From NCBI GenBank assembly GCA_963682025.1, contig OY821519.1:164649465-164713464 (forward strand): a DNA stretch of 64,000 nucleotides. Reading direction: 5' to 3'. A program made the translations under genes and the position numbers. Under the pieces are notes generated by a model that saw only the letters and a list, made by a program, of their open reading frames with translations, made no database searches and was not told where the DNA came from. This DNA comes from Cordilura impudica. Lineage: Eukaryota; Arthropoda; Insecta; Diptera; Scathophagidae. Of this stretch, positions 34,295 to 46,359 are shown one piece after another (the stretch's first letter is position 1; the number at the start of each line of letters is the position of its first letter).

Positions 34295-35188
34295 GTGGAA
34301 CGTCTCGACAGCATAAAAGCCACAAAAAACTGTTTCACGCTGTCTAGTACTCCCAACCGTGAAGTACAGACAAACGTTGCTCAGGAAAACTTAGATTCTT
34401 CTTGTAAACTATGCAATGCCATAATTCACTCTTTAAGGATTTGTCCTAAATTCAGAGAATTCACTGTGCAACAAAGAGTGGATTATGTTTTTAAAAATAA
34501 ATTCTGCAACAATTTTCTGGCATCCTCTCATTTAAAGGCCAACTGCACGTGTAAGCACACCTGCCTTCATTGCAGAAAACCTCATCACAATATGTTGCAT
34601 ATGAAACCCAAATCACAAAACTCGATCCAAAATTCCGAGCTCAAAAAAGGTAACGAAGCTACTTCTAATAAATATCACTCTCATAATGTTCATTTCAATA
34701 ATTCACAATTCTCAAAAAAGGACTCACGACTAGTTTCTAACGATGAAGTACCTTCCACTTTAAAACAGATTCACGCAAACTGCTCAAGCGGCAATGAAAA
34801 CATTTTATTACGTACTGATTTAATGCAAATAGAGCATAAGGGTGAATTATATGCTATTAGAGTATTAATAGACCCCGGGTCCCAAAGAACATTTTTATTT
34901 GAGAAAACTAGAAAGAGACTTCAGCTCCCATATCAAAAATTCCATTTTGAAATTGTCGGCATTGGTGGACAAACACAATCGGCAAATAAAGAGTGTGAAT
35001 TTGTGCTGTACGCTAAAAGACAAAACTTAAGATATCCCATTAAAGCCATTGTGTTACCAAAAGTCACAAAACGTCTCCCTGCATTAACACTTGAGTATCA
35101 TACTTCCCCTGAATTAGAAAAATTAGATCTTGCGCATCCCAATTTCAATAAAGCAGCTCAGATTGACTTTATTCTGGGTAACGATTAA
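34295..35188 (+). pseudogene. pol: BEL/Pao gag zinc region and protease
   Basis: Open frame of 297 codons. A Cys/His array (CKLCNAIIHSLRICPKF, then CNNF, CTCKHTCLHC, HH) at residues 40-105 is the BEL zinc-knuckle region. The protease has VLIDPGSQRTFL at about 190, with Asp in the catalytic place, and ends IDFILGND. The stop at 35186-35188 interrupts a frame that continues in register (EHFINIDGIKK), so it is a nonsense mutation. Confidence 0.78.
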
Positions 35189-36900
35189 GAACATTTCATC
35201 AATATTGATGGTATTAAGAAAAATATTTGTGGGGACACCTCAGCTTACAACACGGTTTTCGGATGGGTGCTCAGCTGCCCAATGAAATGTCAAACCGTTA
35301 ACACGTTTACAACTCCAATTGTGACGTCGGATAACTCTGAACTAAATCATATCCTTAAAAAATTTTGGGAACAGGAAGAGCTCCTCTCATTTACTCCTCG
35401 CTCAGCTGAAGATGAGTTTAGCGAAGAATTTTATAGGATAACTACAAAACGTCACGAAAATGGAAGGTATATCGTAAAATTACCATTCAGGAAAGAGTTT
35501 CCCGATAAACTTTTTCCTTGGATCGTCCCGATTTGTGGCTTTAGGACAATTTACTCGAATGGAGAAAACACTAGCAAAGGATCCCCACCTACAAAATCAA
35601 TACAACTCAGTTCTTAATGAATACATGGCACTCCACCATATTGAAGAAACTTCGTCGCGTTAAGGTATTTCCCAATGTAAATTTTATTCATTTTATTTAC
35701 CACATCATGCGGTGGTTTGCCCGGAACATAAGACCACTAAGGTCAGAGTCGTATTTAATGCCTATAAAATTTTGTAATAAAGTACGACCCCCCTTCTTAA
35801 TTATAAATGTATCTATATCATAGAGTATGAAATATCATAAAGGATTATTAGCTGGTTTAGATCCTTTTCTAATCTATTGTGATTGTAATACAATAAGAAT
35901 TTGAATTACTTTTGAATTAATAAATATTAAACATGTATATGTAAATTTAATTAAAGGTTTGCTTACATGATGCATGATGAAGTAAAGTTGAGGTAGGATT
36001 TCATCGTGGGGTTTCAGTCATAACCATAGGCCACTGGAACCATAGGTTGGGAGGGTTAAGAGGCTTTGGTCTTCCATAATATCATGAAAACCTAATTTTT
36101 GTATTATCAAGCATTGTGTTAATTAAAATCCGTATTTCATCAAGGTTATAGCAGGGGAATTGTATTGGCTATGATCTGATTTACAACTAAGCCATTTTCC
36201 AACAGTATAGTGTTCATTAAGTTAATTTCGGAGTCTATAATAAAATTTGTGTAGCAGGCTTCTCAATATGCTATAAGGAAAGACAGGAGGACACGAACTC
36301 CCCCACCCGACTGTGAGTAAGCTAGTGGCCTAAAAGGCTCCAACTCGTCCTTCCTCGTCAACCCTCGGACTTAAGTGTATTTTTTGATAACAACATCGCA
36401 TAGTTAAACAGGACCCACTTTACAATGCGATTTAATTTCGATAATACTCAATTGGAGAAAATACCAATATGTTTTCAGTGGTGATATTCAGAAAATGTAC
36501 CGCCAAATTCTATTAAACCTTTCAGATAGACCATTCCAAAGAATATTATATAAAGACAAACCAGACGGCCCTATTAAAGATTATGAACTCAAAACTGTAA
36601 CTTTTGGTATAAATTGCGCTCAATTTCATGAAATTCGCACTCTTCTCCAACTTGCGGAAGACCCTGAATCATTTAAACCAAAGGCAGCCTCAATTTTACG
36701 AACTGAAACATATGTCTATGACAATCTCTCAGGTTGATACTCTCTCGAAGATACTCTTTCAGCTCAATGAGAACTCATTAGCACCCTAAAGTCAGCAGGA
36801 TTTATCTTGAAGAAAATCACTGCAAATGACACCCACTTACTCCCTCATCTTCCACAAGAAGATTTATGTGATTCAAACTTTCTACGTTTACCTGAATAAA
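35189..36900 (+). pseudogene. pol: BEL/Pao reverse transcriptase, interrupted
   Basis: Before RT, the linker has the FWEQEEL block (35370). RT starts with GRYIVKLPFR (35460) and reaches the TTKVRVVFNA-like block near 35745. After unrelated sequence (35821-36420) it resumes with YVFSGDIQKMYRQILL (36470) and FGINCAQF (36605). The catalytic box near 36712 reads YVYDNLSG in place of the usual YVDD, so an essential Asp is changed. Several frameshifts and stops. Confidence 0.75.
35821..36420. other. Foreign insertion in BEL RT, unidentified
   Basis: About 600 bp split the RT. From 36240 it is less AT-rich, with CTATAAGGAAAGACAGGAGG and CCCCCACCCGACTGTGAGTAAG. I see no poly(A), clear TIRs or open frame. 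It could be the 3' UTR of a LINE or a SINE-like repeat, but I cannot support either. Confidence 0.4.
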
Positions 36901-37633
36901 GTGCCACTAAAACTCTAGGCATTAAATGGAATGCTCTAACCGACTCATTTTGTTATTCATTTTCACTTGTCTCTCAAGCCACAACAACCACTAAACGACA
37001 AATTCTGTCTTCGGTTGCAAAGCTATTCGATCCAGCAGGCTGGCTGGCTTCCATTGTTATTCGAGGGAAAATGCTTATGCAAAAATTGTGGTTAGAAAGT
37101 TTACAATGGAATGAACATGTAACCCAAAATCCCTACAAATATGGAATGATTTGCTCTCTGATCTCACTCAGCATGAAAAAATAAATATACCTCGATTGTT
37201 ACAATAAACCCCATCAAATTTCATCCAGATACATGGATTTTCTGGCGCATCAAAGTTCGCATATTGTGCAGCTGTCTATATTCGTTGTCAAACTTCTACT
37301 TCTAATGTGTTCTCAAACCTCTTAGTTGCAAAAAGTAAAGTAGCTCCAACACAAACCGTTTCCTTGCCCCGATTGGAACTAAATGGAGCTGTCTTGCTCA
37401 CAAATTTAGTTAGCCACATTATCTCGTCGCTTAATTTCAATACGCAAGAGGTCTTTTTATGGACTGATTCTTCCATAGTATTAGGCTGGATTTCAAAACC
37501 AACTACGATATGGGAAACTTTTGTTGCTAACCGTATATCTCATATTCAACGGTTATTACCGAAAGAAATATGGTTCCACGTTCATACCCATGATAATCCT
37601 GCCCATCCTGGTACTCGTGGTTGTAAACCATAA
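36901..37633 (+). pseudogene. pol: BEL/Pao RT end and RNase H
   Basis: Conserved blocks: LGIKWN (36918), a KRQILSSVAKLFDPAGWLA block near 36995, then RNase H with SKVAPTQTVSLPRLELNGA (37335) and WTDSSIVLGWI (37460), holding the catalytic Glu and Asp, followed by FVANRI (37520). Stops at 37189 and 37206 and frameshifts. The end at 37631 is an in-frame stop. Confidence 0.75.
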
Positions 37634-38029
37634 GATCTCGTTAATAATTCTCTCTGGTGGCAAGGACCACCATGGATAACGAGCCCTAGCTCAGAATGGC
37701 CCAAAAGAAATCCCTTAAGTCCACAAACATCTCAAGAAGCTATACAAGAACTTCATGTTACAACTCAGAGAACTGATATATTGGAAAGATTTTCATTCTA
37801 CCACAAGGCACTGCGAGTTCTAAGCTACGTGTTTCGATTCCTAAATAGAATTATTCATAACATCAGACCACATTTACACGAATATACTTTAAATCTTTCT
37901 CAAAAGGAAGTCAAACCGGTTAATAGCTCTTGCCCAAAAATCATTTTATCCCGACGAATATCAATCACTCTTAAATTCACAATCAATAGCTTACAAAAGT
38001 TTCTTGAAGTCACTAAATCCCTTTATTGA

Positions 38030-39273
38030 TACAAATGGAATTATGCGCGTTAGTGGCCTCTTGTCAGAATCTTCATTACCCTATAATGAAAGATACCCGG
38101 TAATCCTAGCTGGCAACTTCCTACTCTGCCAACTCTATCCCTCTCATCTACACAATTTTTTATATCATGCAGAATGAAATCAAATGTGTAGAATGACACA
38201 AACGGAATTCTACATATCTCGCCTAAAACCTCGAGTCAAGAAAATTATTCGACAATGCAAAAATTGCATAATATTTAAACACAAACAGTGTTCACAAATT
38301 ATGTCTCCATTATCTTCACAAAGGTGTAACCTTTCGGTGCCATTTCACACGACCGGCATAGACTTCGAAGGTTCGTTTGACCTCAAAACCTCCACAATAA
38401 GAGACGCTCCTTATGTAAAAGGCTACCTTAGCGTTTTCGTTTACTTCAGCACTAAGGCTATCCACCTCGAAGCCTGCTCCGACTTATCCACTGTAGCTTT
38501 CCGTGCTGCATTTGCCCGATTTATTGGGAGGCGGGAGCTCCCTCACAGGATTGCCTCTGACAATGGATGCAATTTTCTTGGCGCCAGCAGAGAACTAAGT
38601 CGTGAATTTACTTGTTTCATAAAATCTGCTTCAGGTGATATTTCCCAAAAATAGATCACACATGGATTTGAATGGAAATTCATTCCCCCACACGCTCCTC
38701 GCATGGGTGGCCTCTGTGAAGCTGCTGTGAAAAGCTTTAAATTCCATCTAAAATTCATAGCTGGAGCTCATAGGTTTAATTTCGAAGAATTTACAACTAT
38801 TCTTGCGCAAATCGGGGGTGTTTTAAACTCCCGACCAATTTCCTCAATGTCTGAAGATCCTTCAGACTTAACAGCGCTAACACCAGGCCATTTCCTCCGA
38901 GGTGCTCTTATCATGGCTACCGAAAATATCTCTCGTTAAACGATGGCAGAAACTTAGAGCAATTAACCATCAATTCTCCATAAGATGGAAGGAAGATTAT
39001 CTCAAATCGCTCCATAAACGATACAAATGGAAAAATTCCATCCCTAACTCGAACCCTGGCGATCTAGTCGTAGTAATTGATGATCTATTTCCTCCCTCCG
39101 AATGGCGCCTAGGTAGTATAGTAAAGGCTTATTCAGGTACCGATGATAAAGTGAGAATCGCTGTCATACGAATCTCCTCTGGTATCATAACTCGTCCTAT
39201 CGTAAGGCTATGCTTTTTACCACTTCTGAGTGACTATGACCAACATGAACATCAACTTTCCTCTATTAAATAA
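38030..39273 (+). pseudogene. pol: BEL/Pao integrase
   Basis: The zinc-binding end is seen as CKNCIIFKHKQ (38256). The core has the first Asp in TTGIDFEGSF (38352), the second in SDNGCNFLGA (38558) and a Glu in GGLCEAAVKSFK (38705). The C-terminal part (RWQKLRAINHQFSIRWKEDYL, 38940-39000; PGDLVVVIDD, 39055) ends at 39271. A stop at 38652 and a frameshift near 38930 break it. Most catalytic residues are present, so decay here is milder than in RT. Confidence 0.8.
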
Positions 39274-39390
39274 TATTTCTCAAACCCATGAGCGTATGCA
39301 GTATTCTATTAACTACTACTAAAGTAGTCCCTCTTCTTTTTTTATTTTTTCATTTTCTTATCCTGCAGAAGCTACAATGGTTGGCCCCAC

Positions 39391-40361
39391 TGTTATAGTC
39401 CTAAACACCTAATGTTATAGTCCTAACAAGTCCTAATGTTTAGTCCTAACAAGTCCTAACCGCGGATTTGCCTATTACGTTATAGCGCTGGCAGGCGCTG
39501 TCTATCAACGCTCAAACGGCGTTAATGATGCTGAAAAGAGAAAATAAAAGGCAAAGCCGGACAAGTATGCTTTCTCACGGTTAAAGTCAGAACAGCGTAC
39601 TTACTTGTCTTCATCAGCCACTGTTCTGACTTTTCCCTCTTTATTTATATTAAATCTTAAAACTAATTAAAGATAAAAATACGGAAATTGCATTACTAAT
39701 GGAAGCAAAAAAAAAAATAATAATAATAAAAAAAACAAACATTAACCATAACGCAATGCAGTTCACGGCCTACTTAAATGGCTAACTTAACCAATAACAA
39801 AAAGAAAAAAACAAATAATAAATAAAAATAACATAAACATACCAGCGGCTTTTCAAGGCCACTACCTATATTAAATCATTTCATTTGCAAGTGCTTGACA
39901 ACACACCCGGAACTTGCTAAAAGAAAAAAAAAAGAAGTAATCAAAACTAAGTCAATGCATTGTAGTAACAACGACAAAAAAACAGAACGCTACAAACAAA
40001 AACACAATCGAGTTACTCTAATTACACAAGCGTTCATACAAGCCAAAAAAAAAAGACTTAGCATATACAAATTAAATTAACAAAAAACAAAACTAAAATC
40101 GTTACCCTCCACGACATTTAGTTAGGGCAAATATTACTTTATATGAAATCATGGTACATTGTCAAACACTTGAACATTATCTTAGATTATATTATACTGT
40201 ACATATTATGAATATTATGTTATATTATATTATAATATTATTATTATTATTATAATTATTATTGTTAAACACGTTGTTATATTGTATATTATATTCGCTA
40301 TATTAAATTTGAACTAATCTTATACTATTTTGTACTACATTCTATGCATGTGAAACTCTGA
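39391..40361 (-). repeat. 3' LTR of gypsy element
   Basis: Plus-strand start TGTTATAGTCC with three to four short repeats of TAGTCCTAACAAGTCC. A perfect 10-bp inverted repeat GTCAGAACAG/CTGTTCTGAC lies at 39586-39630. The ATT run near 40235-40262 is short. An AATAAA occurs on both strands (plus near 39543, minus near 39645). Similarity with the other LTR ends at GAAACTCTG (about 40361). Confidence 0.75.
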
Positions 40362-42149
40362 GCTGACACGTTGCTTATGCTGCCGCTGGTGATGATTCTG
40401 CTGCTGATGATGTCGATGCTGGTGATGATGTCGCTGCTGATGATGTCGATGCTGATGATGATGTTACTACTAATGATGAAGATGTTGATTCTGATGATGA
40501 TGTTGATGATAATGTTGCTGCTGATGATGTTGCTGGTGATAAGGCTGCTGATAATGACAAAACTTATAAGGACGAATCCGGAACCAATGCTGATGATGAA
40601 GATACTACTAATGACGATAATTTCGACAGTCGCTGTCTGGTTTACTGATCGGGCACCACAATGCGTCTTTTTACTCTAGCACGTGCATGACCGTTACTTT
40701 CACCTCGTCGCATATAACCATTCCTGTGATTCGATTCCAATACCACACCATGACAACCGTTGGCCTGTTGCTTCATAAAACGGATTCTTGGCCACCTTCT
40801 TTTTAAAAACTGACTTTGGCTGGCCGCTTCGTAAAACAAATTTTGGCCTGTCGCTTGGATGAAGTCCGACGACATTGACGATTGAGTTCCAATACAGAAT
40901 AATAACAAACAAAATGACGTTTGGCCTGCTGCAAACTCATGACAATACTTCCGGCGGAATGCATAATCTCCCACGAAACCACAGGCGTTGGTGTATCGAA
41001 CCCATAATTCGTTAGCGCTTACCGTAATATTCAATATAAGCGCTGGCCATTCTCCGATGACCTACAATGACGCAAAGGGATGCGGATGGTTAATTCATCG
41101 CCACAGGAATCAGCTTACTGCCTGGCCAAATCAATATAGCTCGTTTTGGCCATTTTCTCTTGGCAGCGCCCCTCACAAACTAAACAGGAGTTTTGTTTTG
41201 CTGAGCTATGTCATCGTTGGCCGGAGGCAGATGATATGATTTATGAAACAGCTTGACCCCTTGCTCCACTGGCCATCTCGTCAGCTAACCCGGAACAACC
41301 ATATCTTGTCACAACGGCCTTTCCAATTTGTGCGGGCATAAGCCAATAAATAGTTAATCACATACCAAATTCTCGATGGATCCATTCGCACTTCACTCTT
41401 ACAGTTGATCTTTAATCAGTAGCTCTTTACTCAGCACGTTGAATTCTTATCTCTTTCTTGTGCCCACCTTTCCGTTATGTCAGCCTACTGCTTCTAGCTG
41501 CTTTCTTGATGAGAGTTGAATTTTACCGTTTTCTAGATGAATGTTGATCAGCCTCGCTCCAGTGGACTTGGGTTGGAATTCCCTAACTTTACTAATATAA
41601 CCAACAACGTGAACAAACAAACAGATATAATAATATAACCAACTATATGGAAAAACGAAACATTACTGATACTATCCTAAAATCTAATTGACTACGTTTA
41701 TATATATATTTTTTTTTAAAACAATAACTGTGCATTTCTTATAATTTCTAATATTTAGATAAATTCATAAACTTTTACTATATATATACATTTCTACATA
41801 TGTATACGTTTCGATCGTTATACTTTTCAATTTTTTTTTTCTTCAAATAACAAGATCTATATTTTTTCTTGAAATCAAATCGGGAATAATTCCCGTCCTC
41901 TAATTTAATTTAAATATTTAAATTTTATATATTTCTTTTCTTACATATTAATTTTTTCTTTCCTTTTTTTTTCTTTTTTATATTAATCTTCCTCTTTTTT
42001 TTCATGTTAGTATCTATATTTTTTCAATATTTATATATATATATATATATTTTTTTTTTAATAAATATGTATGACTAATCTTAATAATTTTTTTTTTAAC
42101 AAATATGTATGGTAATATTTTTTTTTTTTTTTAAAGAAATATGTATGTT
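40362..42149. other. Gypsy 3' non-coding region with triplet repeats
   Basis: 40379-40648 is a degenerate GATGAT/GCTGCT triplet tract. In one plus frame it would read as an Asp/Ala-rich acidic stretch with a stop at 40648 and no start. 40649-41600 is of balanced composition with open frames of up to 130 codons (minus 41034-40642) that I do not recognise. 41600-42149 is T-rich with poly-T runs. This may be the element's own 3' UTR or older insertions. Confidence 0.4.
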
Positions 42150-42570
42150 TCCCAGGGGGGACCTCCCATTTTTTTTATAATTATTTATACATCGGGAGAC
42201 CTCCCATCTTTTCCTTCTTATTTATATATATATATTTTTTTTTACAAGGGGAGACCTCCCATCTTTCCTTATCCTTATTACTCTTTTCTTTTTTGCGGAG
42301 GGGGCCTCCCATCTTTTCTTATTGTTTTTTTTATACTTATATATACATATTTTTTTTTCAACCATTTTTCCTTTTTTTTACATATGTGGGGAGTCTTCTC
42401 TTTTAATTTTTTTTTCTAGGTGAGGAGAACTCCCATCTTTTCTCATTATTATTGTATACTTTTTTCTTTTTTTTCTTCAATCATTTTTAGTTTTAAAACG
42501 TGATGAGATCTCCCATCCTTTCTCATTATTATTATATTTTTTTTTACATGGGGAGATGTCCCATCTTTTC
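42150..42570. repeat. Tandem repeat with palindromic GGGAG-NN-CTCCC core
   Basis: About eight units of 40-80 bp. Most hold GGGGAGACCTCCCATCTTTT or a variant, followed by a TTATTATT-like tract. The core GGGAG-AC-CTCCC is its own inverse. Core positions include 42157, 42193, 42248, 42298, 42387, 42423, 42507 and 42549. Minus-strand transcripts would carry repeated small hairpins. I know no described repeat like it. Confidence 0.65.
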
Positions 42571-43619
42571 TTATTATTATTTCTTTTTTCTTTTCTTTTT
42601 AATATCTTTTCTTATATATATATTTTTTTTTTTTAAAATATATTTTCTCCTCCATTAGTGGGTCCGCTGCATCTGGAAAGTACCCCGCCGGCCTCGTCGG
42701 CCCAACCGCAGGAGTGCGGCGACCATCCAGACGACTCCAAATTCCGGTTATCTCCAACCTATGCTAAAAGAAAAATGTCATAGGGGAGAAAAAACCAATA
42801 CTCAGCTAATACTATACCAATACCCATTTACACCTTTGACAGAAAAACAACTCAAATCACTGTATTTTAATGAATGGTTACTTTTGCTCTAATAAATAAA
42901 AACTACAACCACATTCAATAAACTTATTATCAAATATTACCTTCACTAAATTGCGACTTGCTTCGGATACAGATCCGCACGAAAAAGCACTTTTGCCCAA
43001 CAGCAGAGCTATTCCTATTTCCACAGCAATAAGACACCAGCAAGCCGATCCATCGGTGGTCCGACCGAAATCATATCTAAACCCCCTTGTATACACATAT
43101 CCAACCTAAAATTTCCAAAACACTACAAAATAAATAACAACAAATTAAGGCACGTGTCCTTCCTAGACACTGCCACCCATATAAGGCATGACCGCACACA
43201 ACGCGTCATCCTTCTCCGGAGCAGAACGGCTTCCTGCTGCATTCCGCAAACCAGAACCGGGCCACTGTGAGGCTATTCTCGGCAAAAACCCTCCCCACAG
43301 TGTATGCCGCGAATTTTGCGAGACTCGCTTCTGACTCCCCATACCAGATTAAATCCGTTGAACCATTCTCAATTACTGAGGTGTGCCCGCTACAAATGGC
43401 GTCACCCTCCATATAAAAAAACTGAGGCTTCCTGGTGGGAGACACTTGTCGGCGGGTTATGCGTAAACCCCCAGCCTTCCCCTCACCACCTAAAATACAC
43501 AATTACTAAAATAAACAACAAAACAAAACCTTCATCATAGACATGTGTATTAAATGGAATGATTTCAGACCAAATAATGCGATCACTGGTGGAACGCCCG
43601 TAAATGGTTATTATGCCAC
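42571..43619. other. Gypsy 3' region, no gene recognised
   Basis: Poly-T and TA tracts up to about 42650, then a GC-richer block (CCCCGCCGGCCTCGTCGGCC at 42683) and sequence with short frames on both strands. Downstream of integrase on the minus strand, so probably the element's 3' untranslated part. Confidence 0.4.
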
Positions 43620-45050
43620 TTACGATTCTTCCCCTTTATGCGCACCGTGGACGTTACCGGACTCATAAGGTCCAGTCCAAATGGGTGAAAACATATTTTT
43701 CCTGGTGTTGTTCTTAACAAGCACCCTATCACCTACTGCAAAGGACACATCATTTACCTTCCTGTCATAAGCCTTTTTCGACAACAACTTAGCCCTCGTC
43801 TGATTCTTTCGCACTAGTTCATGGGAGCGCTGTATCTGATATTTAGGGACCTTGTTTGGGTCATTCGTATTGTAAAGTGGTGCACATTTTTACTTAGGTT
43901 GGTCGGTAAGTCGATGTCGAAACCGTATAATGTCTTAAATGGGGTCTGCCACGTAGATGAATGTACAGTGTTGTCATGCATATGCATCGCCGGTGCCAGC
44001 CATTGATCCCAATTGCTGCCATCCTCATTGACGAAGCTCCTCAAGTACTCCGCCAAAGGACGGTGACTCCTTTCCAATGAGCCGTTTGCCTGCGGGTGAT
44101 ATGGAGTGATGTTCAATTTCTTGACCCCTAACATCCTACAGATATCCGAAAACACCTTTGACATGAAATTTGTCCCGTTGTCCGTGACCAGCATGCTTGG
44201 AACCCCATACTTGGCTATAATTTCGTTAAAGAAAATTTTCGCCACAGTACTAGCCTCTCCATCCGGCATTGCTGTGCACAACATAAATTTCCAAAAATCA
44301 TCTTGAATAGTCAATATCAATTTGTTACCCGCAGTGCTTTCAGGGAGAGGTCCCACCATATCCATATATACTTCTGAAAAGGTCGACTAGGAGTATCCGT
44401 GAGGACCATCGGCATAAATGTTTTCTTGGCACTCTTATTTTGCTGACATTTAACGCACTTCTTCACATATTGTTTAATATCCCTGTGCATGCCGACCCAG
44501 CGAAATTGCCTCTTTATCCTTTTAACGGTCGCCTGCACACCCACGTGACCGCCCAAAGGACTATCGTGAAAATCCTTTAACACTGTCACGATCTCTTTAG
44601 GATCCTTCCACACCACATACGTTGGTTCCTCATCGACCGCCACCTCGACCGTCACCTCGACCGGTGGGTCATTAACATCGCTTGGTCCTTTTTCACTACT
44701 CTCTTTGTTCCCGCTGTGAACCTCTTTGTCATTCCCGTGACCTGAGCTCCCCGCATGATTTTTTCCTTCGCCCTTCGACATGGCCCTAGTTTTAACCATC
44801 AGTATTTCCTCCGTCGAATATGGTATCCTGCTCAGTGCATCCGCATTCTGATTCTTCTTGCCCGGCTTGTACCAGATTTCAAAATCATATTCTGACAGCT
44901 TATGTCTAAAGTGCGCCAACCTTGAAGTTTTATCCTTCAAGTTCGCAATGCCTTTCAGCGGTTGATGATCGGTAAAAATCTTAAAGTGCCGACCCAACAC
45001 GTATGGCCGAAAATTTTTCACCGCACATACGATTGCCAGAAACTCCTTCT
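43620..45050 (-). pseudogene. pol: Gypsy RNase H end and integrase
   Basis: From a 5' deletion edge near 45050 it runs [20 protein letters not shown] and NADALSRIP (RNase H end), then an acidic, Ser-rich linker, then integrase: [13 protein letters not shown] and CVKCQQNK (zinc domain), [10 protein letters not shown] (first Asp), VTDNGTNF (second) and PQANGSLERSH (Glu). The frame changes near 44330 and near 43815. The end carries VGDRVLVKNN and IWTGPYE, the C-terminal GPY/F-like module. Integrase catalytic residues are intact, but the reading frame is not. Confidence 0.82.
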
Positions 45051-46324
45051 CTATGGTGGCGGAAAATCCTTAACGCATTTCACCTTTTCTGGGTCGGGAA
45101 GCGCTCCATTCTCCGAACACTTATGGCCCAAATACACTATTTCCCGCCTTAGGAAGTTACATTTCTCCGTTTTTACCTTCAAATTATTTTTCTTCAATAG
45201 TTGCAACACTTTACGTAGCCTGGAGTCGTGTTCGGCCAGACTCCCTCCATATATGACAATATCGTCCAAATATACAAAACATTCAATGCCTGAAGACCTG
45301 TTAGCATATGATTCATTAATCTTTGGAAGGTTTCCAAGTGGCATCCTATTGAATTCAAAGTGACCCAACGCTGTACTGAAGGCTTTTTTCCTTGTCCTGT
45401 TTATCCATTTCCACCTGATGATAACCACTGGCCAAATCCAACGTGGAAAAATACCAGCTGCTGCCCAACTGGTCCAAAATTTCATCCATCCTTGGAATGG
45501 GGAATACCTGCTTCAGAGTTGCCTCATTAAGTTTATGAAAGTCTACCACCAGTCACCAGCTCTTGGTCCCTGCCTTCGATGAGTTCTTTGGAACCAATAG
45601 TAATGGCGAATTCCACACTATGCGAAATTATGCCATCCTCCTGGAGCTTCTGGACCTACCGATTAATTTCCTCACGATGTATCTGAGGAGGCTGCACGGG
45701 AATTTTATGCTTTACCATATTCGTGCAAGATAGTTTATCTCCCTCCAACCAGAAGATATCATGGTACGTTTCGCATATCGTCTGAATGGACGATCTTTTC
45801 TCACTATCCAAGTCAGCATCGGTCTTTATTGTGGCCATTATCCTACTGACCCTCTCCTTGACATCCACCTCCCGCACGTGCGTCACCAACCCCCCAGCTG
45901 GATTTTTTAAATTCACTAATCCACTGAATTTTGGCGCAAACCCATCATTCAAGTAGTAGTCAACCTCAGTAGAATTCAGAATGGGCGCTTTCACCACGCC
46001 ATCCTTTACGTTGGTTAGCGCGGCCCTTAGATATACTCCTGGCGACAATTCTTGCTTCTCCACGACCACTGTAGTATGTTTGATATTGATCCCCATGGTT
46101 GCAATAGACACTGTCCTCGGCTTCGCCACTATGGTTTTCTCCACGATATTTACTGCCCCCCGAACCCGTGGCCTCCCTGAAAGAAACCAGAGGTAAGTTC
46201 CAAGTGGCAATCTTACAAACACCGAATCTGCGTAACTACACCTAGCTGAAATTCCCCCTGCATTCATATCCGACCCCGCAATGGGTCCTACCTCAGCCGC
46301 CTTCGCATATTCCGATGTTACCAA
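45051..46324 (-). pseudogene. pol: Gypsy protease remnant and reverse transcriptase
   Basis: The frame 46324-45656 should start with protease, but the D-T/S-G active site is absent between GTYLWF and RVRGAVN, so a deletion removed it. RT begins with the HKIPVQPPQIHREEI region (45690) and continues with LVVDFHKLNEATL (45540), STLDLASGYHQVE (45440) and CFVYLDDIVIYG (45270), so the catalytic Asp pair is there. Part of the block before YLDD is altered, with frameshifts near 45400. At VKDFPPP (45062) the sequence jumps into RNase H, so the RT thumb and the first half of RNase H are deleted. Confidence 0.8.
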
Positions 46325-46359
46325 CGGTATTAGACTTTCGCGTGATCGAGTCGGTGGCC

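Larger units (their letters stand above)
33458..39390 (+). mobile_element. BEL/Pao retrotransposon, decayed
   Basis: Gag, protease, RT, RNase H and integrase follow in BEL/Pao order on the plus strand over 5.8 kb, all broken by stops and frameshifts. The RT is also interrupted by foreign sequence (35821-36420). The element is cut on the right by the gypsy LTR at 39391. No matching LTR pair is visible, although the junction TGGCCCCAC at 39383-39390 may be the natural end of its internal region. Confidence 0.8.

Noticed and set aside
40375..40679. Met/Leu-rich plus frame and Ser/Ala-rich minus frame
   Set aside because: Both are readings of the GAT/GCT triplet tract; neither has sequence outside the repeat that suggests a gene.
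40642..41034. 130-codon minus frame in the gypsy 3' region as an env-like gene
   Set aside because: No signal peptide, membrane segment or known motif is visible, and it may be chance in a GC-balanced stretch.
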